A DNA stretch of 64,000 nt, taken from Rathayibacter sp. SD072 (lineage in GTDB: Bacteria > Actinomycetota > Actinomycetes > Actinomycetales > Microbacteriaceae). The stretch spans positions 1 to 64,000 of the forward strand of contig NZ_JADILJ010000016.1 of the NCBI RefSeq assembly GCF_017355185.1, given 5' to 3'. The notes beneath the pieces were generated by a model that saw only the letters and a program-made list of their open reading frames with translations, was not told where the DNA came from and ran no database searches. Of the stretch, positions 1 through 10,624 are shown piece after piece (the first letter of the stretch is position 1; every line of letters starts with the position of its first letter). Made by a program: the position numbers and the translations under genes.

Positions 1-11
1 CGACGACGCGC

Positions 12-46
12 GTATACTGATGGGCTGCTCCGAACGGGGCGGCCCA
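12..46 (+). promoter_or_regulatory. Putative -10 box and 5' hairpin upstream of smpB
   Basis: TATACT at 12-17 looks like a -10 box. It is followed by an 11-bp stem (with G-U pairs) at 21-31/36-46 around a GAAC loop. A start site near 24 would place the hairpin at the 5' end of the smpB transcript. Alternatively it is the terminator of a gene left of the window, but no T-run follows it. Confidence 0.35.
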
Positions 47-74
47 TCATCGCTCTCGGACTCAAGGAGCCGCC

Positions 75-551
75 GTGCCCAGGGAACAGGGACAGAAGGT
101 CGTCGCGACCAATCGCAAGGCGCGCCACGACTACCTCATCGAGGACACCTACGAGGCCGGCCTCGTGCTCACGGGCACCGAGGTCAAGTCGCTGCGCGCC
201 GGACGCGCCTCGCTCGTCGACGGCTACGCCTTCGTGGACGGCGGGGAGGCCTGGCTCGACGCCGTCCACATCAACGAGTGGGCGCAGGGCACCTGGACGA
301 ACCACCCGCCCCGCCGCAAGCGCAAGCTGCTGCTGCACAAGGCGCAGATCCTCAAGATCCACAACAAGGTGAAGGAGGGCGGGTACACGCTGATCCCGCT
401 CTCGCTCTACTTCAGCGACGGCAAGGCGAAGGTCGAGCTCGCGGTCGCCAAGGGCAAGAAGGACTACGACAAGCGGCAGGTGCTCCGCGAGCGCCAGGAC
501 CGCCGCGAGGCCGACCGCGCCATGGCGACGCGCCGCCGCCTGGGCGACTAG
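75..551 (+). CDS. smpB: SsrA-binding protein SmpB
   Basis: Binds tmRNA and places it in the A site of stalled ribosomes during trans-translation; cytoplasmic. The 158 residues match the usual family length. Family features are visible: N-terminal [17 protein letters not shown], the [10 protein letters not shown] turn, the HINEW strand, and a basic C-terminal tail ([16 protein letters not shown]) that enters the decoding centre. An SD-like AAGGAG lies 8 nt before the ATG. The partner tmRNA gene is 1.7 kb downstream with only an MFS gene between, a common actinobacterial arrangement in which ftsE/ftsX usually lie to the left, here outside the window. Identification is secure. Confidence 0.97.
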   Translation: MPREQGQKVVATNRKARHDYLIEDTYEAGLVLTGTEVKSLRAGRASLVDGYAFVDGGEAWLDAVHINEWAQGTWTNHPPRRKRKLLLHKAQILKIHNKVKEGGYTLIPLSLYFSDGKAKVELAVAKGKKDYDKRQVLRERQDRREADRAMATRRRLGD

Positions 552-614
552 GCCGCGCGGCCGGTCGGGCGCAAGCCGCTCGCCGCACCCGCGGGCCCTG
601 GAAGACTGGAGGGC

Positions 615-2096
615 GTGACCGCCTCCGAGAACTCTCCCGACGCACCGCGCACCGCCGCCGAGGAGAGGACCCGCTGGCGGGCGTTCGCCGTGGCCGTCTC
701 GGTCGCGGCCTTCACGATCCTGGACCTCTCGAAGGTCAACGTCGGCCTGCCGTCGATCGAGAAGTCGCTCTCGGCGGACGCGAGTCAGCTGCAGCTGATC
801 GTCGCGGGATACGCGCTCGCGTTCGGTCTCTCGCTCGTGCCGGCCGGTCGCCTGGGCGACATCCGCTCGCGACGGCTGCTCTTCCTGATCGGTCTCACCG
901 TCTTCACTCTCACGAGCCTGCTCTGCGCCGTCGCGCCGTCGATCGAGCTGCTCGTCGTCGCCCGCTTCCTGCAGGGGATCGCAGCGGGCATCCAGATGCC
1001 GCAGGTGCTCGGTCTCGTGCAGCAGCTCTTCACCGGCGCCGAACGGGCGAGGGCGTTCGGGGTGTTCGGTGCGGTGATCGGGCTGTCGACGGCGTTCGGT
1101 CCGACGCTGGGCGGCCTGCTCATCGCGATCGGGGGAGAGCAGGACGGCTGGCGCCTGCTGTTCTGGATGAACATCCCGCTGGGCGTGGCCGCGCTGGTCC
1201 TCGCCTGGCGGCTCCTGCCGCGGGTGCAGCGGAAGCCGGCGGGGGACACCTCGCTCGATCCCGTCGGGCTGCTGCTCCTGGGCGTGGCGATCTTCGCCTT
1301 CATGCTCCCGTTCCTGCTGACCACCGGGGCGTCCTCCGATTCGCCGTACCGATGGTTCTGGCTGGTGCTCGCGGTGGCGGCCGCAGCCGTCTTCGTGCGC
1401 TGGGAGGCGCACTACTCGTCGCTCGGACGCACCCCGGTGATCGACTTCCGGATCTTCCGCACGAGCTCGTACCGCAACGGGATCCTCCTGGCGACCGCCT
1501 ACTTCGCCGCGATCCCGGCCACGTTCCTCCTGACGACGCTGTTCCTGCAGCAGGGCCTCGGGCTCGCGCCGGTGTTCGCCGGCATGGTGAGCATCCCCTT
1601 CGCCCTCACCTCGGCACTGACCGCGTGGTACGGCGGCAAGCTGGTGCAGACGTACGGCCGCTCGCTCGTCGTGCTGGGCATCGTCCTGGTGATCGTCGGC
1701 TTCGCCCTGGTGCTGCTGGCGGCCGAGCTGATGCCCGCCGGCACCGCGGCGTACGGCATGGCCGCGGCCATGCTGGTCGCCGGAGCGGGCGGCGGTTTCG
1801 TCGTCTCGCCGAATCAGACGCTGACGCTGGCCGAGATATCGCCGGAGCAGGGCGGAGTCGCGGGCTCCGTGGGGCAGCTCGGCCAGCGCCTCGGCACCGC
1901 GGTCGGCACGGCCTGCGCCTCGGCCGTCTTCTTCGCGACGCTCGCCAGCGAGGCGGGCATGACGGAGGGGCTCGTGGCGTATCACGACGCCTTCCGCAAC
2001 GGCGCCTTCGTGACTCTGGGGCTGATCGCCGTGGCGCTCGTGCTCGGTCTCCTCGATCTGCGCCGCCGCCGGGTGACGGCGCGCTCGGAGTCCTGA
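615..2096 (+). CDS. MFS transporter, DHA2 (14-TM) drug-efflux type
   Basis: Membrane protein of 493 residues, predicted proton-coupled exporter of drugs or toxic small molecules. GTG start with SD GGAGG at 608-612. The long hydrophobic helices fit the 14-TM EmrB/QacA group. The TM2-3 loop reads GRLGDIRSRRLL (motif A-like), and the TM5 region has the antiporter motif C pattern GAVIGLSTAFGPTLGG. It begins 63 bp after smpB and ends about 180 bp before tmRNA, so it interrupts the smpB-ssrA pair and may be co-transcribed with smpB. The substrate cannot be told from sequence. A second DHA2 transporter in this window (27282-28832) has its own TetR regulator; this one has none. Confidence 0.88.
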   Translation: MTASENSPDAPRTAAEERTRWRAFAVAVSVAAFTILDLSKVNVGLPSIEKSLSADASQLQLIVAGYALAFGLSLVPAGRLGDIRSRRLLFLIGLTVFTLTSLLCAVAPSIELLVVARFLQGIAAGIQMPQVLGLVQQLFTGAERARAFGVFGAVIGLSTAFGPTLGGLLIAIGGEQDGWRLLFWMNIPLGVAALVLAWRLLPRVQRKPAGDTSLDPVGLLLLGVAIFAFMLPFLLTTGASSDSPYRWFWLVLAVAAAAVFVRWEAHYSSLGRTPVIDFRIFRTSSYRNGILLATAYFAAIPATFLLTTLFLQQGLGLAPVFAGMVSIPFALTSALTAWYGGKLVQTYGRSLVVLGIVLVIVGFALVLLAAELMPAGTAAYGMAAAMLVAGAGGGFVVSPNQTLTLAEISPEQGGVAGSVGQLGQRLGTAVGTACASAVFFATLASEAGMTEGLVAYHDAFRNGAFVTLGLIAVALVLGLLDLRRRRVTARSES

Positions 2097-2136
2097 CGGA
2101 GGTCGGCTGCGGGCCCCACGGGCTCGCCGGAGCGGC

Positions 2137-2277
2137 TAGAATGGTCACCTGCCACTGCGGTCCATCCGCTCGCGGCAGCCGCCGCTCCTTGCGAGGCGCA
2201 GCGGATCCACAACTCGACAGTGTGCGACGACGACCCACTCCAGGCGGTGCCTCACGGCATCCGCACCGAGTGCTCGC
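2137..2277 (+). promoter_or_regulatory. tmRNA promoter (-10 TAGAAT) and precursor leader
   Basis: TAGAAT at 2137-2142 is a good -10 box; no convincing -35 is visible. A start near 2149 gives a precursor leader of about 130 nt before the mature tmRNA 5' end. The leader has an inverted repeat, ATCCGCT (2164-2170) with AGCGGAT (2200-2206), that could help 5' processing. Confidence 0.5.
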
Positions 2278-2649
2278 GGGGATGATCGGTTTCGACATCG
2301 CCTGCGAAACTGCGAGAAGCGGGTCGAGGATTCAGGGTTATCTCGTTAACGATCTCTGAAAAACACAGGTGCCGAACAGAAGCGCACCGACTTCGCTCTC
2401 GCTGCCTAAGCAGAGTCGATAGTCCGTCAGCCCGAGGGTGCGTCCTCGCCCCGGGTCCTGGCGTCATTTAGAGGACTTGCTGCGTCGTTACGCCTGAGGG
2501 CGACGCGGGACTCGAACTCGGGCTGGGCCCGTCGACCGATGCGTCAGTGGTAACGGTCGGGGCCGAGTAGAACGCTTTCACTGGCTACACCCGTAGAAGG
2601 CGCAGAATCACAGCGATGGACGGGGGTTCAATTCCCCCCATCTCCACCA
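2278..2649 (+). ncRNA. ssrA: tmRNA (SsrA)
   Basis: One-piece transfer-messenger RNA of 372 nt. The 5' end GGGGAUG pairs with CAUCUCC before the encoded CCA at 2647-2649, forming the tRNA-like acceptor stem. A T-arm GGGGG-TTCAATT-CCCCC precedes it. The message segment at 2371-2409 encodes AEQKRTDFALAA followed by TAA; its ALAA end is the protease-recognition tag and resembles tags of other actinobacteria. It works with SmpB encoded at 75-551. The 5' boundary follows from acceptor-stem pairing. Confidence 0.96.
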
Positions 2650-2677
2650 CCGGTCGTCGTCGCACACGTCGAGGCAG

Positions 2678-2712
2678 AGGCCCCGCTCCCGAGAGGGAGA
2701 CGGGGCCTTCCT
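2678..2712 (+). terminator. Rho-independent-type terminator after tmRNA
   Basis: AGGCCCCG (2678-2685) pairs with CGGGGCCT (2701-2708), and CTCCC (2686-2690) with GGGAG (2695-2699), around a GAGA loop. The 13-bp stem with one bulged A is followed by TTCCT. It sits 28 nt after the tmRNA CCA and faces the convergent gene at 2750-3361. Confidence 0.75.
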
Positions 2713-2749
2713 GCTGTCTGCGCCGCCCTCGTCCCCCCGCGGGCCGCGC

Positions 2750-3361
2750 TCAGCCCGGTCGGACGTCGAGTTGCCGCACGCGCCCGTAGAGGGTGAGCGT
2801 CGCGACCCGGTCCGCCTCGTCGCGCGCCGGCCCGTTCAGAAGCGTCGGCGGCGCCCAGGAGCGGTACAGAGCGATCGGAGTGAGGACCGCGGCGGCGGCA
2901 CCCGGCGGGTAGTCGGACTGCGCTCGGACGGGCAGTTCGGCCACGGCATCCGGGAGGACCGCCACGACTGCGTCGATCACCGGCCGCAGGCGCTCGGAGC
3001 GCTCGTCGTCGACGGTCAGGGTCACCGCGTTCATCGCGGCGAGGGCGGCGGCCAGGTGCTCGACGGTGTGGCGGTCGCTGCACTCCTCCGTGACGAGCAG
3101 CGAGATGATGCCCCGGGGCTTGAGCCAGCCCAGGGTCGCGGCCTCGGCGTCCCCGTGGACGGACAGCACCCGGTCGGAGGCGATCGTGTAGTCGCGCAGC
3201 AGGCCGGCCCAGACCGGGTGGCCGAGTGGCTCGAGAGCCTCGGCCGCGGCGACGAGCGCCGCTTCGTGCCGGATGCGGTCGAAGAGCGTGTCCGCGGGGG
3301 CGAACTCCCTCTCCGCGGTGCCGGGCCGCTCCGGCTGATCGGCGGCGTGCTCGTGGTGCAT
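2750..3361 (-). CDS. Hypothetical protein (203 aa)
   Basis: Not recognised. A soluble 203-residue protein without signal peptide or membrane segment. Codon use matches the genome and an SD-like GAGGAG precedes the ATG. The N-terminal 25 residues are His/Glu/Ala-rich and look disordered. The rest has alternating helix and strand character (for example RGIISLLVTEECSDRH and MNAVTLTVDDERSERL). A TTGACA at 3445-3440 with CACTGT 17 bp further (minus strand) is a plausible promoter. It stands alone, convergent to tmRNA, and downstream of the lipoprotein gene on the same strand. Confidence 0.6.
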   Translation of the reverse strand: MHHEHAADQPERPGTAEREFAPADTLFDRIRHEAALVAAAEALEPLGHPVWAGLLRDYTIASDRVLSVHGDAEAATLGWLKPRGIISLLVTEECSDRHTVEHLAAALAAMNAVTLTVDDERSERLRPVIDAVVAVLPDAVAELPVRAQSDYPPGAAAAVLTPIALYRSWAPPTLLNGPARDEADRVATLTLYGRVRQLDVRPG

Positions 3362-3490
3362 GGACGGCTCCTCGTCGCTACGTCCGGCGCCCCCCGGGCC
3401 GTTCTCGGGTCCTCACACAGTGCGCCGCCGGGTGGCGGCTGTCAACGGGTCCCGGTCGGGGATTGACGGCCGTCGATCGCGGGCTCCGCC

Positions 3491-3979
3491 TCAGCGCGCT
3501 GCGCCGAAGAGGGTGCCCGTGGCGGGGCCGGTCGTGGGGTCGAAGACCGCGCAGGCGATGGCGCGGTCGCCGTGCCTCCAGCTCACCTCGGAGGGGACGA
3601 TGCTGCGGTACTCGAGCGCGGATGCGCCGTACGAGATGCCGATCGTGTTCGGGAACTCGATGTCGCACGCCGCTTTCGCCTGCGCGAGGAGCGTGTTGCG
3701 GCTCGTGTACTCCTCGCCGGGCTGGTCGAAGACGTGGAAGACCTCGAGGTCGTGGACCTCGCCGCACGGGACGAGCTCGACATCGGCGATCCTGTCCCCG
3801 TCCGGGGAGAGGAGGCAGTCGCCCTTGCGGAGGGAGAACGGGTCGACGACACCCGCGGTCACGACCGCTCCGGCCTCGTCGCGGACGGCATCGGGCGCCT
3901 CGGAGCCGACGACCGAGGAGCAGGACGCCAGGGCGAGCGCCAGGGCCGCGACGGCGAGGGAGGGGAGGACCCGCCTCAT
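3491..3979 (-). CDS. Lipoprotein with septum-formation (Septum_form-like) domain
   Basis: Predicted 162-residue exported lipoprotein. Residues 1-20 are a type II signal peptide with lipobox L-A-S-C (Cys20), so it should be anchored on the outer face of the membrane. The mature part carries the pattern GDCLL ... VPCGEVHDLEVF, typical of the actinobacterial Septum_form domain (pfam13845), whose two cysteines probably form a disulfide. The role in division is inferred from the family name only. Its ATG overlaps the TGA of the upstream phosphatase gene (ATGA at 3976-3979), so the two are translationally coupled. Confidence 0.75.
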   Translation of the reverse strand: MRRVLPSLAVAALALALASCSSVVGSEAPDAVRDEAGAVVTAGVVDPFSLRKGDCLLSPDGDRIADVELVPCGEVHDLEVFHVFDQPGEEYTSRNTLLAQAKAACDIEFPNTIGISYGASALEYRSIVPSEVSWRHGDRAIACAVFDPTTGPATGTLFGAAR

Positions 3980-4827
3980 CGCTCCGCCACGATCGCGAGG
4001 ATCTCGTCGTGCAGCAGTCCGTTGGTGGCGAGCGAGCTGCCGTGCCAGGGGCCGGGCTCCCCGTCGGCGGAGGTGAAGCGGCCTCCCGCCTCCTCGACGA
4101 TGGGGACGAGCGCGGCGAGATCGTACGGCTTGACGTCGAACTCGCCCGCACCGTCGAGCAGGCCCTCGGCGACGAGCATGTAGCCCCACGCGTCGCCGTA
4201 GGCGCGGTCGCGCCAGACGCCGCGGGCGAGCTCGAGCAGTTGGTCGAGCCTCCCGGCGCCGTCCCACTGCTGGATGCTGTTGTAGCTGAACGTCGCCTCG
4301 GCGAGGTCGGCGATGCCCGACACCCGGATGCGCCGCGGCTGCTGCGCGGCAGGGGCGGCCAGCACCCCGCGCAGCTCGTCGGGGAGCTCGATGCGCCCGA
4401 CGGCGCCGGCGCTCTCGTCGGTCCACGCCCCGGAGCCCTTCGCCGCCCACCAGCGCTTGCCGAGGGCCGGTGCCGAGACGACTCCCACGACCGGGACGCC
4501 GTCGACGGCGAGCGAGATGAGCGTGGCCCAGATCGGGACTCCGCGCAGGAAGTGGGCGGTGCCGTCGATCGGATCGAGGATCCACTGCCGCGCCGCGTCG
4601 CCCGAGGTGCCGAACTCCTCCCCGAGGATCGAGTCCTCGGGACGCTCTTGGGCGAGGAGCGCGCGCAGCGCCTCCTCGACGGCCCGGTCGGCGTCGGTGA
4701 CCGGGGTGCGGTCGGGCTTGGTCGTCACCTCGAGGTCCCGCGCGAGGAAGCGCTCGCTCGAGACGGCATCGGCCGCGTCGGCGAGTCGGAGGGCGAGGCG
4801 GAGGTCGTCGTCGAGGCTCGGAGTCAC
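3976..4827 (-). CDS. hisN: Histidinol-phosphatase / inositol-monophosphatase family (HisN-like)
   Basis: Mg2+-dependent phosphatase of the IMPase superfamily, 283 residues. Metal and catalytic motifs are present: GEEFG (metal-binding Glu), WILDPIDGTAHF (DPIDGT), and a late DAWGYMLVAEG motif (W-G-Y, typical of the actinobacterial HisN branch). HisN dephosphorylates L-histidinol phosphate in histidine synthesis; an inositol-phosphate substrate cannot be excluded. I use GTG at 4827 rather than the longer in-frame start at 4980, because TATCGT (4839-4834, minus strand) ends 7 nt before it, predicting a leaderless transcript, and the longer version would run through the tRNA promoter. Coupled to the downstream lipoprotein gene. 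Confidence 0.82.
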   Translation of the reverse strand: MTPSLDDDLRLALRLADAADAVSSERFLARDLEVTTKPDRTPVTDADRAVEEALRALLAQERPEDSILGEEFGTSGDAARQWILDPIDGTAHFLRGVPIWATLISLAVDGVPVVGVVSAPALGKRWWAAKGSGAWTDESAGAVGRIELPDELRGVLAAPAAQQPRRIRVSGIADLAEATFSYNSIQQWDGAGRLDQLLELARGVWRDRAYGDAWGYMLVAEGLLDGAGEFDVKPYDLAALVPIVEEAGGRFTSADGEPGPWHGSSLATNGLLHDEILAIVAER

Positions 4828-4900
4828 GGCTCCACGATACTGAGCAGGTCCCTCGCGCAGCGGTGCCGAGGGGGTGCGCCGAGATCCGCCGCGTCTCGAT

Positions 4901-4929
4901 TTGACGAGGAGGGGGGAGCCACTGCTAAT
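4901..4929 (+). promoter_or_regulatory. Promoter of tRNA-Lys
   Basis: TTGACG (4901-4906), 17-bp spacer, GCTAAT (4924-4929). Transcription would begin near 4936, about 45 nt before the mature tRNA. This is one of the clearest -35/-10 pairs in the window. Confidence 0.7.
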
Positions 4930-4980
4930 GTGATTCCTCGGTTCGGAAAGCATTTTTCTCCGGCCAGGCAGCATCGCCAC

Positions 4981-5056
4981 GCACCTCTAGCTCAATCGGC
5001 AGAGCAACTGACTCTTAATCAGTGGGTTCTCGGTTCAAGTCCGAGGGGGTGCACCA
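4981..5056 (+). tRNA. tRNA-Lys (anticodon CTT)
   Basis: Complete cloverleaf. The acceptor stem GCACCTC pairs with GGGGTGC. Anticodon stem ACTGA/TCAGT surrounds loop CTCTTAA with anticodon CTT at 5014-5016. The T-arm contains GGTTCAAGTCC. Discriminator A is at 5053 and CCA is encoded at 5054-5056. It reads AAG, the dominant Lys codon in this genome. Confidence 0.97.
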
Positions 5057-5062
5057 CCCGAG

Positions 5063-5090
5063 ACGCCCGCCCCTCCGGCGGGCGTTTCGT
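5063..5090 (+). terminator. Terminator after tRNA-Lys
   Basis: ACGCCCGCC (5063-5071) and GGCGGGCGT (5077-5085) form a perfect 9-bp stem with loop CCTCC, followed by TTCGT. It starts 7 nt after the tRNA CCA. Confidence 0.8.
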
Positions 5091-5294
5091 CGTTCCGGGG
5101 CGCGGTCGCCCCACGCGCGAGCGGCCGCCGGCCCTCTCCGTGCTCGTGGGCCCGCACCCGATCGGGTCCGCTGTGCGCGGGCCCGCACCGTGCTGGGCGT
5201 CCCCCTGACGTCGTCCCGGCGCACACCGGCACCCGGCTCGTCCGTGGCAGGCTGTCCGCTCGCGCGATCCCTCCCTCCAGACGAAAGGACCGAC

Positions 5295-6479
5295 GTGCCC
5301 GAAGACGTCCTCCCCGAGATCGGCGGCATCGCCCTCGCCGTCGCCATCGCCGTGGTGATCGCCGTGGTCGTGACCGCCGTGGTCGCCCTCGTGATCCGCA
5401 CCATCGGCAAGCGCAAGACCTGGGCGCGGCTGCTCATCCGCCGCGTCCGCATCCCGTTCCGCGTGCTCCTGCTCACGATCGCGGTCTGGGTGGCCCTCGC
5501 CGCCACCGTGTCGGGCGATCTCGCTCCCGAGCTCGTCGACCGGATCTTCCAGATCGCGACGATCGGCGCATCGGCCTGGCTGGTCGGCGCCCTCATCGTG
5601 TTCCTCGAGGACCTGGGTGCCGAGCGCTACCGCACCGACACCGTCGACAACCGGCGCGCCCGGCGGCTGCGGACGCAGATGACGATCATCCGCCGCGTCG
5701 CGGTCGCGGCGGTCGTGGTCGTGGCCATCGGAGCGGCGCTCCTCACCTTCCCGCAGGCCCGCACGGCGGGAGCCAGCCTCCTCGCGTCGGCCGGAGTGCT
5801 CTCGATCGTGGCCGGCCTCGCCGCGCAATCGAGCCTGACGAACATCTTCGCGGGCGTGCAGCTCGCCTTCAGCGACGCGATCCGCCTGGACGACGTCGTG
5901 ATCGTCGAGGGGGAGTGGGGCCGCATCGAGGAGATCACCCTCACCTACGTCGTCGTGCACCTCTGGGACGACCGCCGTCTCGTGCTGCCCACGAACCACT
6001 TCACCACGATGCCGTTCCAGAACTGGACCCGCACGGGGTCGGAGCTGCTCGGAGCGGTCGAGCTCGATCTCGACTGGCGCGTGCGGCCCGACGAGATGCG
6101 CGAGGAGCTGCACCGGATCCTCGAGGAGACCGAGCTCTGGGACCACCGCGTCAGCGTGCTGCAGGTGACCGACGCGGTCGGCGGCTTCGTGCGGATCCGC
6201 GTGCTCGTCACCGCGAAGGACGCGCCCACGCTCTTCGATCTCCGCTGCTACGTGCGGGAGCGGCTCGTGCAGTGGCTGCACGAGAACGATCCCGTGGCCC
6301 TGCCCCGTCAGCGCGTCGAGATGGAGCGGCAGGAGCCGGGAGCCAACGGCGCTGCCCGCCCGGTGCCGCGCCAGCACGCGACTCCGGACAACCTGTTCTC
6401 GGGAGACGCGGCGTCGAACGAGCGCGGCGCGCTGTTCACCGGTCTGATCGACCTGCGCGAGACGCGCACGCAGGACTGA
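5295..6479 (+). CDS. Mechanosensitive channel MscS family
   Basis: Small-conductance mechanosensitive channel protein, 394 residues, inner membrane. Hydrophobic helices lie near residues 9-35, 50-70, 80-100 and 140-160. The pore helix is the Gly/Ala-rich segment GASLLASAGVLSIVAG followed by LAAQSSLTNIFAGVQL, the TM3 signature of MscS. The beta domain after it holds IRLDDVVIVEGEWGRIEEI and FQNWTR. The C-terminus ends in a polar, probably disordered tail of about 55 residues. GTG start with SD GAAAGGAC directly upstream; upstream in-frame starts overlap the tRNA. It probably releases solutes on hypo-osmotic shock. It stands alone between a tRNA terminator and a palindromic repeat. Confidence 0.9.
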   Translation: MPEDVLPEIGGIALAVAIAVVIAVVVTAVVALVIRTIGKRKTWARLLIRRVRIPFRVLLLTIAVWVALAATVSGDLAPELVDRIFQIATIGASAWLVGALIVFLEDLGAERYRTDTVDNRRARRLRTQMTIIRRVAVAAVVVVAIGAALLTFPQARTAGASLLASAGVLSIVAGLAAQSSLTNIFAGVQLAFSDAIRLDDVVIVEGEWGRIEEITLTYVVVHLWDDRRLVLPTNHFTTMPFQNWTRTGSELLGAVELDLDWRVRPDEMREELHRILEETELWDHRVSVLQVTDAVGGFVRIRVLVTAKDAPTLFDLRCYVRERLVQWLHENDPVALPRQRVEMERQEPGANGAARPVPRQHATPDNLFSGDAASNERGALFTGLIDLRETRTQD

Positions 6480-6495
6480 GCGCTCCGGCCCCGTC

Positions 6496-6557
6496 CGCGG
6501 GATGCCACTCGGGTACGCGACACGCGGGTGTCGGACGTACTGGAGTGGCATCTCGCG
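6496..6557. repeat. REP-like long palindrome, copy 1
   Basis: Imperfect 62-nt hairpin between convergent genes. Outer arms CGCGGGATGCCACTC (6496-6510) and GAGTGGCATCTCGCG (6543-6557); inner arms GTACG/CGTAC and CGACAC/GTGTCG. A related copy is at 52995-53055, also at the end of convergent genes. It could act as a bidirectional terminator. Confidence 0.7.
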
Positions 6558-6580
6558 GTGACGGGCCGGTTCCATCGCGC

Positions 6581-8770
<2,190 letters not shown>

Positions 8771-8774
<4 letters not shown>

Positions 8775-10543
8775 CGAGCGTCCGCGATCGCGTCGGCGGC
8801 CTGCACGAGGGCGAGGTGCGAGAGCGCCTGCGGGGTGTTGCCCGCGTGCCGGTGGTTCTCGACGTCGTACTCCTCCGCGAGCAGACCGACGTCGTTCGCG
8901 AGCCCGACCAGCCGGTCCATCAGCGCGCGGGCGTCGTCCAGGCGTCCGGAGGACGCGTACTGGTGCACGAGCCAGAACGAGCAGGCGAGGAACGGGTGCT
9001 CCCCGCCGGGCAGGCCGTCGACCGAGGACTCGGTGCGGTAGCGGTGCAGCAGCCCGTCGTGCAGGAGCGTCCGCTCCATCTCGGCGACGGTGCCGGTCAT
9101 CCGCGGGTCGTCGGCGTCGAGGTAGCCGACCATCGGCAGGACGAGCAGGGACGCGTCGACCTCGGTCGATCCGTAGGACTGCACGAAGTGGCCGCGCTCC
9201 GCGTCGTAGCCCTGGGCGTCGATCTCGGCGCGCACCTCGTCGCGCAGCGCCTCCCAGGTCTCGACCGGCCCGGGGAGGCCGTTCTCGCGCACGCCGCGGA
9301 CCCCGCGGTCCAGGGCCGCCCAGATCATGACGCGCGAGTGGGTGAAGTGGCGCGGTTCACCGCGGATCTCCCAGATGCCGTTGTCCGGCCGACGCCAGTT
9401 CTGCTCGACGAACCCCAGCAGCGCGCGCTGCAGCGGCCACGAGAAGCGGGTCTCGTCCACTCCGGCCGTCCGCGCCTCGTGCAGAGCGACCATCACCTCG
9501 CCGATCACGTCGGCCTGGTACTGGTCGACCGCCCCGTTGCCGATGCGGACGGGGGAGGCGCCGTCGTAGCCGGGCAGGCTGGGCATCGTGCGCTCGGACA
9601 GATCGCGCTCGCCCGCGATGCCGTACATGATCTGGACGTCGGCCGGGTCGCCCGCGACGGCGCGGAGGAGCCACGCTCGCCACTTCTGCGCCTCCTGCTC
9701 GAAGCCGTGCGCGAGCAGCGCCTGCAGGGTCAGGGAGGCGTCGCGCAGCCAGACGTAGCGGTAGTCCCAGTTGCGGCTGCCGCCGAACTCCTCCGGGAGC
9801 GAGGTGGTCGCGGCGGCGACGATGCCGCCCGTCTCGTCGTCGGTCAGTGCCCGGAGGGTGAGCAGCGAGCGCACGACCGCGTCGCGGTACGGGCCGTCGT
9901 AGCGGATCGTCCCCGCCCACTCCGACCACCAGGCGAGCGTGCTCTCGAGGGCGCGATCGACGTCGAGGGCCTTCGGCCAGCGGTGGTGCGAGGGGAACCA
10001 GGCCATGGAGAGGTCGATGCTCGACCCCTCGGCGACGTCGAACTCGGCGGAGTGCACGTGGTCGGTGGCCGTGAGCCGCATGCCGCGCACGACGACCGCG
10101 TCCGGACCGGCGACGGCGACCAGCAGCGGTGCCTCGTCGGTCCCCTCCTGGCGCACCCACGGCACGACCCGGGCGTAGTCGAAGCGGAGCCGCAGCTCCT
10201 GCCGCATCCGGACGGTGCCCGAGACGCCGCGCACCCGGCGCACGAGCTCGGCCCGGTCGTCGCGCAGCGGCATCACGTCGGTGACCTCGACGACTCCGGT
10301 CGACGTGGTCCACCGCGTCACCAGGGCGAGGGTGTCGCCGAGGTAGCGGCGCTCGACCCGGGCGCCGGCGTCGGTCGGCCGCAGCGACCACCGGCCCTGG
10401 TCGTCGCCCCCGAGCAGGGCGCCGAAGACGGAGGGGGAGTCGAAGCGGGGGAGGCAGAGCCAGTCGATGCCGCCGTCGCGGGAGACGAGAGCGGCGGTGC
10501 GGCAGTCGGAGAGGACCGCGTAGTCCTCGATCGGGGAGACCAT
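8771..10543 (-). CDS. Glycoside hydrolase family 15 protein (glucoamylase/trehalase-like)
   Basis: Predicted cytoplasmic alpha-glucosidase of 590 residues, the usual length of actinobacterial GH15 proteins. The N-terminus MVSPIEDYAVLSDCRTAALVSRDGG opens the typical beta-sandwich, with WLCLPRFDSPSVF close behind. The (alpha/alpha)6 barrel includes GGSRNWDYRYVWLRDASLT, the strongest family signature, and GGEHPFLACSFWLV near the C-terminus. Mycobacterial members of this group act as trehalases, and otsA/otsB lie 4 kb away, so trehalose turnover is a reasonable guess; glucoamylase activity on maltodextrins is the alternative. No signal peptide. First gene of a two-gene operon with the hydrolase at 8031-8774. 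Confidence 0.87.
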
Positions 10544-10624
10544 GCCTGGATCCTCTCAGCAGGAGCCGAGCGCTCCCCGTCAAGGCGGAGCATCCGGTCC
10601 GAGCCGCGCCGTAGGGTGAGCCGC

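Noticed and set aside
20-2359. Very long Arg/Pro/Gly-rich open frame covering smpB, the MFS gene and part of tmRNA
   Set aside because: Shadow frame typical of 70% GC DNA; it runs through an RNA gene and two well-supported proteins and has no recognisable motif.
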